Positions 13,201 through 25,500 of a DNA stretch of 64,000 bases are shown in pieces. The translations under genes were made by a program, and so were the position numbers. This stretch comes from Neelides folsomi (Eukaryota > Arthropoda > Collembola > Neelipleona > Neelidae): assembly GCA_034687125.1 (NCBI GenBank), contig JAQGBZ010000006.1, positions 124,001 to 188,000 of the forward strand. The letters run 5' to 3'. Numbering within the stretch: position 1 is the stretch's first letter; each line of letters starts with the position of its first letter. The notes beneath the pieces are model-generated. The model worked only from the letters and a program-made list of their open reading frames with translations, ran no database searches and was not told where the DNA came from.

Positions 13201-14423
13201 TTCATAACGTGAGAATCTTAATATTTAGTAATTTATGGTTCAAAAGTAATCTACGTTAATTTTTATTGGTGGCAAATGAAAAAATACTTAACTTTGATTT
13301 TAATTTTATTTGCAGGAAATCAAGACGTTAATTTATAAGAAATGTGATGTTTGCAACATTGAATTTCGCATTTGGAAAGTTTATTTGTATCATTTGGCCG
13401 CTCTTGAGCACGCGAAGGTATTTTATTTTACTGAAAAAAATTCAATTTAAATTCCCTTGTGAAGATTTACAAATTAAGTAATTGATTTTTTATTATTTTT
13501 AGCGTGTTGCATTGAAGGAGTTGCACGAAAATGGGGATAAGGCAGAAACCGTGAAGGGCACAAATCTGTCTCAAGAGGAATTGGGTAAACTTTGTTGTTT
13601 ATATATATATATTCAATCTATTTAGTCATTGTAGTGGAAAATTGGAAATGTAACATTTTACCAACTAAGCATTTGTATAAAACATTTTGTATACCAATAT
13701 TTATATATTTGGTATTTGCAGGTTTGGATCTTGTGGAACAACGTGTGGTGTTTTTCTGCAATGCTTGCAATCGGTTTATCCCAATCAAGGGAGATGAGGA
13801 AGAAGTGAAGAATCGGCATTGCATGACTCTAACTCATATTAAACAAGTTGATGAGTTTCGTGAGAGAGAACGGAAGTACGCAGCGCGGAAAAAGGAAGAG
13901 GAGGAGAAACGTGAACGAGAAAAGAAAGCTGAAGAAGCCAAGGGAGAAACCTCGGAAGCGGATGTCAATAATAGTGAAAACAAAGGCGAGGAGTCTGCTG
14001 CAGATGAAAGTGGAGAAGGAAAGGCAATTGAAACTTTGGTATGTAAAATATTTGATAAATCATGATAAATTTCTCTTTTGTGAAAATTCTTTTGTTGGCC
14101 GAGTTGGCTCAATTCAATAAAGGAAGGATATATAATATTATATAATAAATAATGTTTAATAGTATGGAATTAAGGATGAGGAGAAGAAAGGAGTTGAAGG
14201 AGAAGGAGAAGAAGAAAAGGATGAAGATTGCGGTGAAGAGGAGCAAAATGAGGAGGAAATGGAAAATGAAACTGTGAGTGAAAATGAGGAACATGACGAG
14301 GATGAAATTGAACTTCATGCTGATGACGACGTGGCAGATGATGGAGATGAGGAAATTGAAGAAGCACGCGGATGGAGCCGAAGGACCAGGTCCAGTCAAA
14401 GGAAATCTGGGAAGAGAGTTTAA
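10276..14423 (+). CDS. Matrin/U1-type multi zinc finger nuclear protein
   Basis: Exons: 10276-10324 (weak GTCCAT donor, least certain), 10721-10863, 11160-11509, 11709-11924, 12202-12318, 12406-12871, 12984-13208, 13316-13417, 13503-13584, 13722-14038, 14163-14423; 775 aa. The first 290 residues are rich in Ser, Tyr, Gly and Arg (low-complexity, RNA-binding-like). Four Cys2-His2 fingers of the matrin/U1 style follow: C436/C439/H452/H458, C501/C504/H515/H521, C532/C535/H548/H554 and C596/C599/H616/H622, each ending His-x5-His. Basic tracts such as KRKRSD and GKRIRT look like nuclear localisation signals, and the C-terminus is strongly acidic before a basic end. The architecture resembles CIZ1, ZNF326/AKAP8 and related splicing- or chromatin-linked proteins, with the last finger (CNACNRFIPI) closest to the AKAP95-type. 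A nuclear RNA/chromatin role is inferred; I cannot assign an orthologue. Confidence 0.8.
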
Positions 14424-15351
14424 TTAAATTTCTTCTGATATGGAACCTGAAGAAATTAGCTTCAAATCATGACTTCCGTTTTCAATTCCACGAAAATTAT
14501 AAAAAAGCTAATTTTTGGATTCATGTTTAAGTTTAATGAGTTGGAATATATTTAGGTAGTTAATTAAAATTTAGTATTAGTGTTATTGATGGTTATTATT
14601 TTATGATACTTAAATTATAAGTAGTGGAAAATTAGCTAAATCATGAATTATTAGATGAAATCGATTAGAATAATAAATGTGAATTCACTTCACTTTAAGA
14701 TTTAATGTAAATAATTTATATTAGGGTTGAGATTTTTTGGCACGGATTCCTTTGATAATATGAATAATGTTTTTGATGAAAAAGTGCCAAGATTTGGAAC
14801 TATCCTCGCATGAGTCATTTTATAAATTATTGAAAATGAAAAACGTACTAGCTATTATTCGTTTCTCATTTACTTTTACTTGTTATAAGAGATGATGTAT
14901 TATAAAATGATTTTTTGAATAGTTGTAAAGTTTTAACATTTGTTTTTTATTTGACTTTAAGTTATCCTCTTTTTCTTTAATCAATTTTAATCGATTTCTT
15001 ATAAAAATAAATAAATTAGATATAGAAAAGTGGTTCTATACATTAATAATATTCGTTTAAAACCCTTCTTGTAAATATGTGGATAATTTACAGAACTAAA
15101 AATAATACCAAAATTGCAATCTTCTATCAAAAACACAATTATATAACTAATAATTACAATTATTTACAATGTTATTTAAGTTGGTAATATGAAATATAGG
15201 AATATTATAATACGTCCTAATTAAATAATTTAAATTACCGACTTTGTTATCCTAATAAATACAGAATAGTTAAATAAGATTAACATAAGGTAAATTTTGA
15301 TGAATTTGATTGTTGATTGTAATTATAAAGTAGTTGAATAAAGATTTAATA
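14424..15351. other. Convergent 3' flanks
   Basis: AT-rich sequence between the zinc finger gene (+) and the esterase gene (-), which converge here. An AATAAA at 14672-14677 is a likely poly(A) signal for the zinc finger gene. No further gene is seen. Confidence 0.45.
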
Positions 15352-18300
15352 TTAGTGATATGATTCTTCTTTCCCGTCTTTACTTTTTGAACAGTGAAAT
15401 CGAATTGATTCAAGCTCAGGAATGAATTTGGTCCAAAAGAGCATTTTCCTATGTTGGAATGAATTTTGAAGCGAGATCTCGTCATGAGCTATTTTGAAGC
15501 AATATGGTTTCCTCTCTGAGAATGGTTTCCAATTCGGAATCACGAAACTCGTCCCGTTCACCATCGGAGTTGGCAACCTACATAATTTAATTACGTTTAA
15601 TTTATTCAACGGATCCAAATCAAGGGATTTGAAGTTTCCTTAACCAATCCCATTAATATTGCATTTAATATAGTCAATAGTGGTTTGTGCTATGTACGTA
15701 TAATTACTCTATTAAAAATGATTATTTTACCCGTATTTAGCAAGATTTGACCAAAGCGTTGCTAAAAGATTTCTAATTCCTCGCCCTTCATCGTCGTTAA
15801 TTTCCACGACGGTGCCGGTGGCTGGATTCCTAAATCTGAATAGGTACAGGAGCTCCTCTGAAAGTATTACAAATCATCCCGTCACGTAACCTACTTTGTA
15901 ATGAGGTTTTAAAGGGAATTGGGAATTGAAAGGGTGATTAAATAATCGCTTGGGTTGATTAAATGGGAAATGGATATACCTAAGTTTAAGTATACTTACA
16001 ATTAAATACAAGTATAAGTATCCGTATAAGTACAAGTATAAGTAAGGATATAAGTATATGGTACATAAGTAATAAGTCAAGTATTTAATGGAAGATACTG
16101 ATTAAGGTAGGAGTTTAAACATATTTGAGTAGTTGAAATAAATGTAATGTATAACCTCCATGTATGACATATCTCTGATCGTCTGAAGACAAATCCAGTA
16201 TTTCCGGCTTCACTGCTCCACTACTTGACGTGTGGTTGAGGAGAGAAGAGTTGGTCTGGGGATCGTAAGAACTCCTCACGTTACGTTTAGAGTTCTTCTT
16301 CGAGATGCTTCTTCGGCTAAACTCCCTCATCGTCAATTCATTCGCTCTCCCTTGGGACTTCATTAGTAGGTCAAAGAGAGACACTTGGCCCTCGTATTCG
16401 AAGGTGTAGAAGTAAACTCGGGTTTTCCGGGAGAGGAGAAGAGCAGTTCGGTAGACTGGAGCGATGATGGAGAAATCCGAGTGGAGATTGATGTATCTGT
16501 CCTTCAATTCAATCATTTCGGACATGTTGTAGTCACGGAAGTACTCAAACTTCACAGCCGCCCTTACGGCCTCGCTGTTCCGTGACGTTCCGGAACTCTT
16601 GACGATTTTCTTAAGGAAGACCCGCTCCGGGTAAGAGCTATCATTCTCAGTCGCATTCAACACTCTGAAATTTCCATACATAACATAATACATACCATTA
16701 AGCTTGAAAAGGAAAATAAAATAAATATTTTTTCCAACTAAACTCATACAATGCTACACTGAACGCCATATAATAAATATTATACAGTATACAATACAGT
16801 AGCAAAACAACATTATAAAAGATATATTCGTATAAAAGTAATGGTGTGTGTGTATTTGGTTCATATTGACTTTATATTGATGGTTATATTGCCATATGGT
16901 TATATGGATGAATTTAATACCTTGGCAGGACGTTGTCTGAAAATAAAATAAATTTTGTAAGTTGAGTGCCAAGATCAGTGAATGGTTAAAATGGTTCGAT
17001 GATAGAAGGGGAAAAGTGTTTTTACTTAAGAATGCACTCGCGCTCTCATCCCGAGTCACTCCGATGATGACGGGTATTTGGTGAAAATGACCTTTCTCAA
17101 GAGCTTCAGCTAAAACAGACATTAAAGTAAAGAATGGAATTTGAAAGCCATTGGGAAAAAATTACTTCCTTTAAACATCAAAATCCAAACATGAAAATCC
17201 AAACCTGGATCGTCGTCTAAAAATATAGGCCAATCTGTGTCCATTTTCCTTTGAATGACCGGCCCAGGGTTTGTCGGTCTTTTGTGTCCTTTGATTTTCT
17301 TCTCGCTTTGTCCCGAGTTGGCGTCAAAGAACACAATGTCTTTGGGATCCGCATTGTAAATGCATTGAAGGAGTTCCTTGGTCGCTCCGGTGCATCCGAG
17401 GTTCTCCGCCAATTTCTCAACATGAGAAATTGGACTTTTCTGAATGGCATGAGGAGCCAAAGGGCTCCCGCTTTCGATCACAGCAGCTCTGAATAAACCT
17501 ATTTAAAAATCACTGGCGGTGAATCAAGGGCGAGTCATTTCCAATTACTTTACCTTTTGTTAATGGAGACATCAAATGCATCCCGACGGAAATTGCTCCT
17601 GAGCTGTGACCTAACCCAAGTAATAAAAATAGAATAAATACATATTTCATAATATTTATGCAGAGTATCACTACAGATGAATTCCCACATTTGCAACATA
17701 ATGCTCTCAAGTTTATCAAGCACAGTTGGAGTTAATGTTGACAGTTTACATAAAACAGCTTTTATAACTATCCTTATAAATAAAGGATAAACTTATGATT
17801 TTATCTGAAAATCTTATATCTGTAATCTTATACGATATACGATAAATCGTATTTAATATGAAAAGTCATAAGAGATGAAATCTCACCAAAAATGGTAACT
17901 TTTGTTGGATCTCCGTCAAAGTTCTTGATGTATCTTTTGACCCATCTGAGAGCTTCAACTTGGTCCAAAAGGCCCATGTTCCCTGGCTGGAGTTCATCAC
18001 CTGAGGATAGGAATCCAAGAGTGCCGAGACGATATTGAACTGTCACGACCACCACACCTTTCTGTACAATATGCCCTGGATGGTATGTGTCCGACTGCCC
18101 CGCAATGAACCCAACACCACTAAAAAACCTTTAGGGTGAACAACAAAATTGTAATTATGACATTTCTCAGTGTCCATTACCTACCGTAACGGAGGACCAT
18201 AAAAAGATAAATATGTTTGTTTCTTACACCATAACGGGGAGAAGATCTTCCTTCTTTCGTCTTCGAGCCATATTTGCCTTTGTTTTATCATAAGGTTTAA

Positions 18301-19072
18301 AGATATTCAGGAAAAGACAATCCTCGCTTCCAATAACGGCCCTTTGGTAAAAATCATATTGGAGACAGAATGAAGGTTCGAATAATGCATCCCGAATTCG
18401 CGTTTCAATATACGGCGAAGGAGGCTGGACCAAATTGGACAATTAAATAAATTAGCACATTATGGACTTTAACGTTATAATTCATAAATGTGCAATTGGC
18501 AATTTGGCATTTATATGTAATTAAGCATTAAATGTGGAATTTAGCATTATATAGAATTTAACCTTAAATATGGAATTTAGCTTTATATGGAATTTAGTCA
18601 ATTTAGCATTAAATGTATAATTAAATGTGTTATGTAAGATTGATTTAAATGTGTGTCATTGGTGCATTTGTAACCTAAAATGGATGTAGTTAATGTAGTT
18701 ATTATGTAGTTTGTTATGTAGTTGAAATACTTATGTAAGTACAAATAACTTGAATTACGGTAACAAAGGGGAAACGAGAAATGTTACCTTGAATCGGAGC
18801 TCGCCAATTGGAGCCGTGGCGTAAGGGATCCCTCTGAATGTCACGATAGGCACTTTGGAGTTTGACCCCGGGACTGTTTCCACAACCCCCTGGTAGCCCC
18901 GGTCTTCCTCTTCCCGGATGAGTAAAACGGTCTCCATATCGTCCCGATCTTCGGCGGAGACGTAGGAAGGAGATGCAAAATACCCGTCAGCCACCGCAAG
19001 GAAAGAAATAAGGAACAAGAGGTAAATTCGGAGATTCCCCATTGTGAAAGAAAGGGGATTTTTGGTCGACAC
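15352..19072 (-). CDS. Secreted carboxylesterase/cholinesterase-like protein
   Basis: Alpha/beta-hydrolase of the carboxylesterase B family, probably secreted. Exons in transcription order: 19072-18788, 18424-18228, 18119-17887, 17610-17554, 17498-17205, 17109-17026, 16936-16921 (16 nt), 16664-16156, 15857-15731, 15577-15352; 675 aa. A signal peptide follows the second Met ([20 protein letters not shown]), so 19042 is an alternative start. Family marks: [54 protein letters not shown]. The catalytic triad looks complete: Ser241 in GHSSG, Glu377 in GVTRDES, His557 in VIHGEELLYLF. The oxyanion loop, normally HGGG after PVMV, is missing in this model (PVMVGVGFIAG); see findings. A Ser/Arg/Asn-rich insertion precedes His557. 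Substrate unknown; detoxification, hormone or cuticle ester hydrolysis are all possible. Confidence 0.85.
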
Positions 19073-19959
19073 GCTCCCGACCTTGTCCCGACACTCGTCT
19101 TGAGAGCTCTAACTTAATAATGTCACATCCACCGATGGGAGCCGAGCTTATACAAATGAGGATCTCCCACTTATATTTTTTTGGAGTCTGAAACAAGCTT
19201 AACTCGTTTTCTCATTATTGACAGCGACAGCCTACATCCGTGGGTCAACACGAATTCATTTCATTCATAATTCACCATTAACTATCTGTAATATTAAAGG
19301 CCTTACACTAAGGACCGGCATTGATTTCTCATATTACTTGCCGATATAAAATAATTATTCCAAATTGTTTAACCCTAGTTATCATTATGTAAATAAGGTT
19401 AAATTAGGCTGACTGAATGACTGCCCCTGTGCAGAACCAGATTCAATTTGAATTTCTGAGTTACAGATAACGAGGGAAAAAAATAAATGTGTTTTTGACA
19501 CGGCTCTTGATTCCATCATTTATTACATTTAACATTTATAATCACAATGTGCAAAGAAGCCAAATTGTTTTGGCGGCTTTCAAGGTAAAGGCCAGAGGAT
19601 TTCTCCTTTGCGATCTTCTCAAGTTTCATCATGCCAATCTCAATTTTTTGTTCTCAAATCCTCATTATTGGGCGAAAAAAACTTTTACCGAGCTGATTGC
19701 ATACAGTTAAGAGAAAACATTCAGAACAAGTAAAAACAATTTTATTCATCTTTTCTTTTCACTACATTTATGTATACACATCATCGTACATACAGATGTA
19801 CAATGTCAACCCGTAGTTTAATCTTAATTGTACAATTGTACTAAATATTATCAACTCTGTATAAACTTTTACTAAACTACTTAAATACTATAAATTGTAT
19901 TGAAAGTGAAAAAATACTAAAATATTTGATATTTTTTATTCTTCTATTTTATTTTTCTT
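19073..19959. other. Esterase promoter region
   Basis: Spacer between the SLC19 gene end and the esterase start, both on the minus strand. A TATA-like TATAAG lies on the minus strand at about 19147-19152, roughly 75 nt before the esterase ATG, and may be its core promoter. On the minus strand AATAAA occurs at 19741-19746, a plausible poly(A) signal for the SLC19 transcript. No gene is seen. Confidence 0.35.
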
Positions 19960-22543
19960 CTATTCTTCAGTGTCGTCTCTCAAGTTTCTCGTCGTTTCAT
20001 TCGTCTCTGTCGACTCAGATTTCCAGAATAAAGAGACAAAGGCTACAATTAGAAAGATGATTCCCAAAGCTCCATAATAGCAGCCATACACTTGGAATTG
20101 GGTTTTAATGGAGAGCCCAAGGCCCAGTTCGTCGACGACAATAAGCGTCAGAATAGTTTGGACCGAAAGAGCCACAAATGTGTTGATTCCAAAGATGAGC
20201 CCGTAGCTGTCTTCTCTGATTCCCTCTGCCACTTCCGCACTATTATTCCAGGAAGGAAGTGAAAGACATTAATCATCCCAAATTTCAAGCCCAATTACCT
20301 CCATGACATTTAGTGGGAAATGAGAGATTAATTAAAGAACATGAACATAGAACAAGAACAACTATTCTATTCATCCTATTCATTAATATGTATTCAATAC
20401 TACTCAATAAGAGATTTACGGGTATAAGGAATAAATACTAGATTGTATACCTAAGTATTATTGTATAAGGAACAAATAGATCCGAACCTTGCCACCGTAA
20501 TCACGACTTGATAAAGCGTCCGAAATATCACGTATGAGATATATGCCAGAGTTATATTCCCAGTGATGGCCGAAAGGAACAAAACCACGCCTTGGAGTAA
20601 GGAAATAAGCGATAGGAAAATTTCACCGTATTTGGACCAAGGCAGCTTTACGTGACCGACTCCAAACGCCAAGAGTGTGCCTGAATTAAAGGGATTAAAT
20701 AGGAAGTCCTTTGGCATTTGTTTTCCTTCACTCACTCAACAACGTATGGGTGGCCTCGACAGCTCCTGAAATCCATTAAAACCTTCATTTGAGCCCTTCA
20801 TGCGGGAGAATCGGAGAATCGGGGAAATAAGGGGAGTTAAAGTAAAGTAAAAGTACCGTTGTAAATTTCCCCGTCTGTGTAAGGATGGATAGACTCCCAG
20901 AGCGGTTGGATATAATTGATCACTTGTAAGTGACCCGAAGTGGCAATGGCCCACCAAAGAGACCATTTCACAACATAAGAGTTTGAATACGCCTCTTTGA
21001 AGTCTTTCCATAGGATTGGATAAGCTTCTTTGACTCGCTGTGTAAATGAGAGACCGGTGGGGGTTTGGCGGTAAAAGTACATGGACTGGTCCACCGGTGG
21101 AAGGAAGAGAGAAATCCCGAGAGCAATGGAAGTAGTGCAGAGAGAGATGTAATTCAGCTCATGGTAATTCATCAATTTGGTAGAGACAAGAATTTGAGCA
21201 AAAACACCGGCCAGGAAACGGCCAAAAAATATGGCACTGTAAGTGTAGGAAGTCACCTTCTTGTAATGTTCTCGGTCCACCTTGGCGTAGATGTATGTGT
21301 AATAGGCGACTTCGGTCGAACAAGCAAGGCCGTAAAGTGTCTCCACGATCTGTCCCAATTACTTTGAGTTAATTTATGTAAGAGGATTATCAACATGGGT
21401 GAACGTTGTGTGGTGAACGTTGTGTAGTAAAGAATTTGGTAAAATGGCCAATTTCCATTTTTTATCAATTGTTGATAAAATGGATATAGCCGGTTTTCAC
21501 AATAAAATCGGACCATGTTAATTGCAAGTGAAAAGAGAATAAATTATTTGAATGAGATTGAATCCACAGATGAAAAAATTTGTATTTCATTTTCTATGTC
21601 CTCAAATAACACATATTTCGCTCTCATTCAATAGAAATGAAAGACAATGTCGAAGATTTTAAGGTAAGATTTTAAATGGGGAATTTAATAAACTTGAATT
21701 CCCTCCTACTGCTCTTCCAAGATTGAACGATAATATTTTATTACTTGACAGTTATCCTACATAGATATAATATACATTTGCTTATTAAATCTCTGTATGA
21801 AACCGAGATATCATAATGTTGAGGTTATTGAAGTGTTCCATCATCATTGGTCATCTGCATCGGGCAAAAAAGTGTAATGATGAAATGGGGGATATTAAAA
21901 GAAACTCGTTTGAAGCCTTTGATGTTAAGTAGATATAATATGTGGGGGGAATCCTTTGGTATGGAAATCGGCTAATAAATATTGAAGCCGCTCGAACTCA
22001 AACCTAAAGACTAAATAGCTAAAAGCTAAAGGGAAATGCTAAAGGGAAATGAAATGAGTAAATGAAATGAGATGTATTGAGTGATTCAATTTCACTTGTA
22101 CTAATTAAGTAAGGTAAAAAGGGTCGAAGCTTGAATTTAGTCAGAATGATTAAATCATGATTGAGTTGGTTTACTTTGATGGTTGTGAGATTTGGACCCC
22201 AAATGATGGTAACCCATGTGGCGACATAGGCGAATCCTTCCAAGATAACGATGGATCGATAGCGAAGAAAATCCGTCACGAGGAAGACGATGGCCAAAGT
22301 TCCCAAATAGCTATAAGTGGAGATCGGATATGCTTCATTGACAAGCTGCGAAAAATTAAAATTGCACACGTGAAGTGGGATGATTCCTCATAAGAGATTT
22401 AAATTACAAGAAATTCTTACCGTTTCCGCTGTCACGTTCTTGTAATGTATGAGATATTCGGTGAAGTAGGGCTCAGATGGACGGAATTCTTTAAAGAGAC
22501 CAAAACCGCAAAGAATGAGAGCCGTCAGTCTCCATTTCTCCAT
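19960..22543 (-). CDS. SLC19-family folate/thiamine transporter
   Basis: Plasma-membrane vitamin carrier of the reduced folate/thiamine family. Exons in transcription order: 22543-22421, 22345-22175, 21349-20857, 20765-20736 (30 nt), 20680-20488, 20239-19960; 429 aa, close to the short end of family length. The first exon carries the SLC19 membrane-segment-1 signature (ILCGFGLFKEFRPSEPYFTE) and a glycosylation site NVT; exon 3 has STEVAYYTYIYAKVD and YKKVTSYTYSA, typical of SLC19A2/A3; the micro-exon encodes AVEATHTLL, part of the family's YNGAVEA motif; the last exon has GLIFGINTFVAL. About twelve hydrophobic segments are expected. The cytoplasmic tail is short and acidic. The closest resemblance seems to be the thiamine carriers, but substrate cannot be fixed from sequence. 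The gene lies upstream of the esterase on the same strand with its own spacer. Confidence 0.9.
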
Positions 22544-25500
22544 TATCAAAGGAGATTTCCACCGATCCGGAATCCCCCTTTAAATTCTCGTGACCTACTC
22601 GGGAAGAAGGTCTCCCGGAGACCGAGAGGGAGTTACCCGGGTTTTATTCAAACTTTCTCTTCTCTTACCTTCCCTTTCTCCTTCGACCCGTGTGAAAGAT
22701 GAATAGGAAGGCTGAGGGGAAATGTGAGAGGTTGGGAGAAACGCGGCTGGGAAATATTATTCTTCCTTAAATCCCATCTTATTTCACCTGCTAGACCATT
22801 AGAGAGGTGAAATGGGGTGTAAAGTTGAAGGTGTTCTCTTTTCTTACCGCTTAATATCACTTTCCCGATTCTTTTCAAATCCTTTGTTTCCCTTCACTGT
22901 CTCCCAGAAATTCTTAATGTTATCTACGGTGTAATAAATAATTTAATTTTTCCCCACTTCAGCATTGCTTTCCAAGATGAACATTATCTTTTAGTGGATA
23001 ATAAATATTCTTTTTTATTTAATTTTGTATTGTCGGAAGAACTCCACAGATAATAAAAATAAGAAGAAATAAAGAATAAAACTTGGGATTTTTAATAAAA
23101 AAACATTTATGTTGACTAACTCTAGAACTTTGGATCACTGACTGAAGTAAATATTGAAATACTTACAGCTTAATTACATACAAAAATCAAATATCATATC
23201 ATGTCCTAATGATATGGATATTAGTCACATTGGATTATACCATTTATTATTGGCACGTTATAACGCCTTTATTTATTTGCAGACTACAGTATTACTGTAT
23301 TACATTATACATATAAATGAGTATTGGTATGATAGTAAATTATTGTAATAAAATATTGACTCTATTCATGCTACATTGAACACTAATACTAACCTAACTA
23401 ACAAATGACCAATTAAAATACAACTAATGTATTTGCAACAAAAGTAATTAGCATTGAACTTTAAATGGATGATATTATAAATAACAGACACTTAAATCTA
23501 ACCAATACTAATTTGATAAGCTTAACCACAAAGATATTTTTAATCTTCTCAAGATGAAAATTAATTCAATGGACAAATCCCAGTTAAACAATGGATTTGT
23601 TCAATTGGCTTAATTTGATATATGGTTTGGTTTTTCCTATCATTTGCCCTTCTGAATAGTTCTGAATCCATTACGAAAATTAAAAATTTATTTTATTTAC
23701 TCAATGCGAAAATTATGCCAATGTATTCTTGTACATACATATCTAGTTTTAACAGAAATATTTATAAATACACTGTAATATGTAATGTATCACATTTGTG
23801 TTAAATAACTAGCAACATATATCTATGTATGTATATATTTTCCTATAAATATCTTAAGAATTTTACAACCCATTAAGGGTTTATTGGGCTGTTTATTTTA
23901 AGAATAAAATCTCGATGAACCGATAAACATGATATGTTGATATCAAATTGCAAATATTTAATGTATGTGTATATTTACATTATTTGCCCACACACTCAAT
24001 TCAAATTACTTAAATAAAATCGTAAAATCATTCAAAGTGTTCGAACCGCATTCTCCACAATCCAATAATATACAGATGTTGTTTAGTCAAATATTTTACT
24101 AATTGCTTTTTAACCTTTGCATTACAAACATTCGAATCGTTTGTTTATCTTTGAATGTTGTAAAAGTACTTCTAATACATATAAATGTTTCCTTTACAGA
24201 ATAAAAATCGTAATTAACTTTTTCACTAATAAAAATGCGAATACACACATTAGTAGTATATTTGTAGTTCTCATTGCAGTTCAATTATAAAAATAAACGA
24301 AGAATGTAATGAACAATTTGTTCATAATTCAGTTCTATTATTTTATTCAGAGGTTTTGGATTGCTTGGGTCGAGTAGGCCGATTTATTGATCATTTAATA
24401 ATATTAATGAATTAATGAACCACTTGAGCATACCACGTAATATTTTCCACTTATCCGCGCACAATGTTCGCATGCACTGGGACATAACAAATATACTAAC
24501 TACTACACTAATATGTATTAATACTTGCTATTTGGTATAAGATACACACATTATTAAGCAGTTTACACTTCATGCATTATGTGGATAAAAAGATAAAATG
24601 GTATTATTGACTTGTCTCCATTTACTTTAAGCTTAATATAAAGCAATATAAGACATTGAGTAATTGTCAAGTAAAAGGTCCGAAACAGAGAGGTTTGCTA
24701 TTGAACAACCTCTTTGAAATTTGTCAGTTAAAGACCGAACATTTGTAAACGTCTGTTGTATTATCCAAAAATCCATTATTTAATTGATCAGTATTGTTTC
24801 TTGAAGAGGATTTAGAAAGCAGAAAGTAAAGAATTCATGGCAGCCGGGTGAACACGGCCAGACTAATTCTTATTCTCTAAAGAATTCCCTTTTAACACTC
24901 CCCTCTTGTTACATTATTCAAAATTGATCAGGGAAATGGATTCATGAAATAGGAGGAATAGACATTCGTCTTAAATATTAAACAACAAAATAGAAGAGTT
25001 AAATTCAATGGGGAAAGTTTTCACGCGGAACTCCGAGGCCCCGAATCATTGAATGTTAAACAGATTGAAAATTGCAAATAGAAATTAGAAAACTAATTTC
25101 ATTTCACTTCTTTCATTTCTCCTTTGCATTCAATTAGATTTTATTGGAATTCATTTTATTGAATTCTCCTCATTTGCAAATTTAATTTTCAAGGCACATT
25201 TTTAAGTATTTGAAAGAGGTCTCAAATCTATTTAATGATTACAACTTATTGACAAAATTAAATATTCATTTATATTTTATTCGTCGTTTTAATAAAGAAT
25301 TCTTTTAAACTGCCAGTTGCAATTTTCCAACACCAATTTGAAAGGAATCGTTTTTCAAACTTTTGAAGCTTACATGTATGCAAATAAAGCCTTTTATGAA
25401 TAATGTACCTATGCATTTGACATGTTCTTTATCTATTCCTCCTACATGCACTTATAATATACTTATTACATTTACTTTATACATTTAACGTAGTTATATC

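Noticed and set aside
16000-16060. Repeated AAGTATAAGTA-like units in an esterase intron
   Set aside because: Short, degenerate and AT-rich; noted only as simple sequence.
24030-24060. Possible tRNA B-box (GGTTCGAAC on the minus strand)
   Set aside because: No matching A-box, acceptor stem or anticodon arm could be drawn around it. I found no supportable tRNA in the window.
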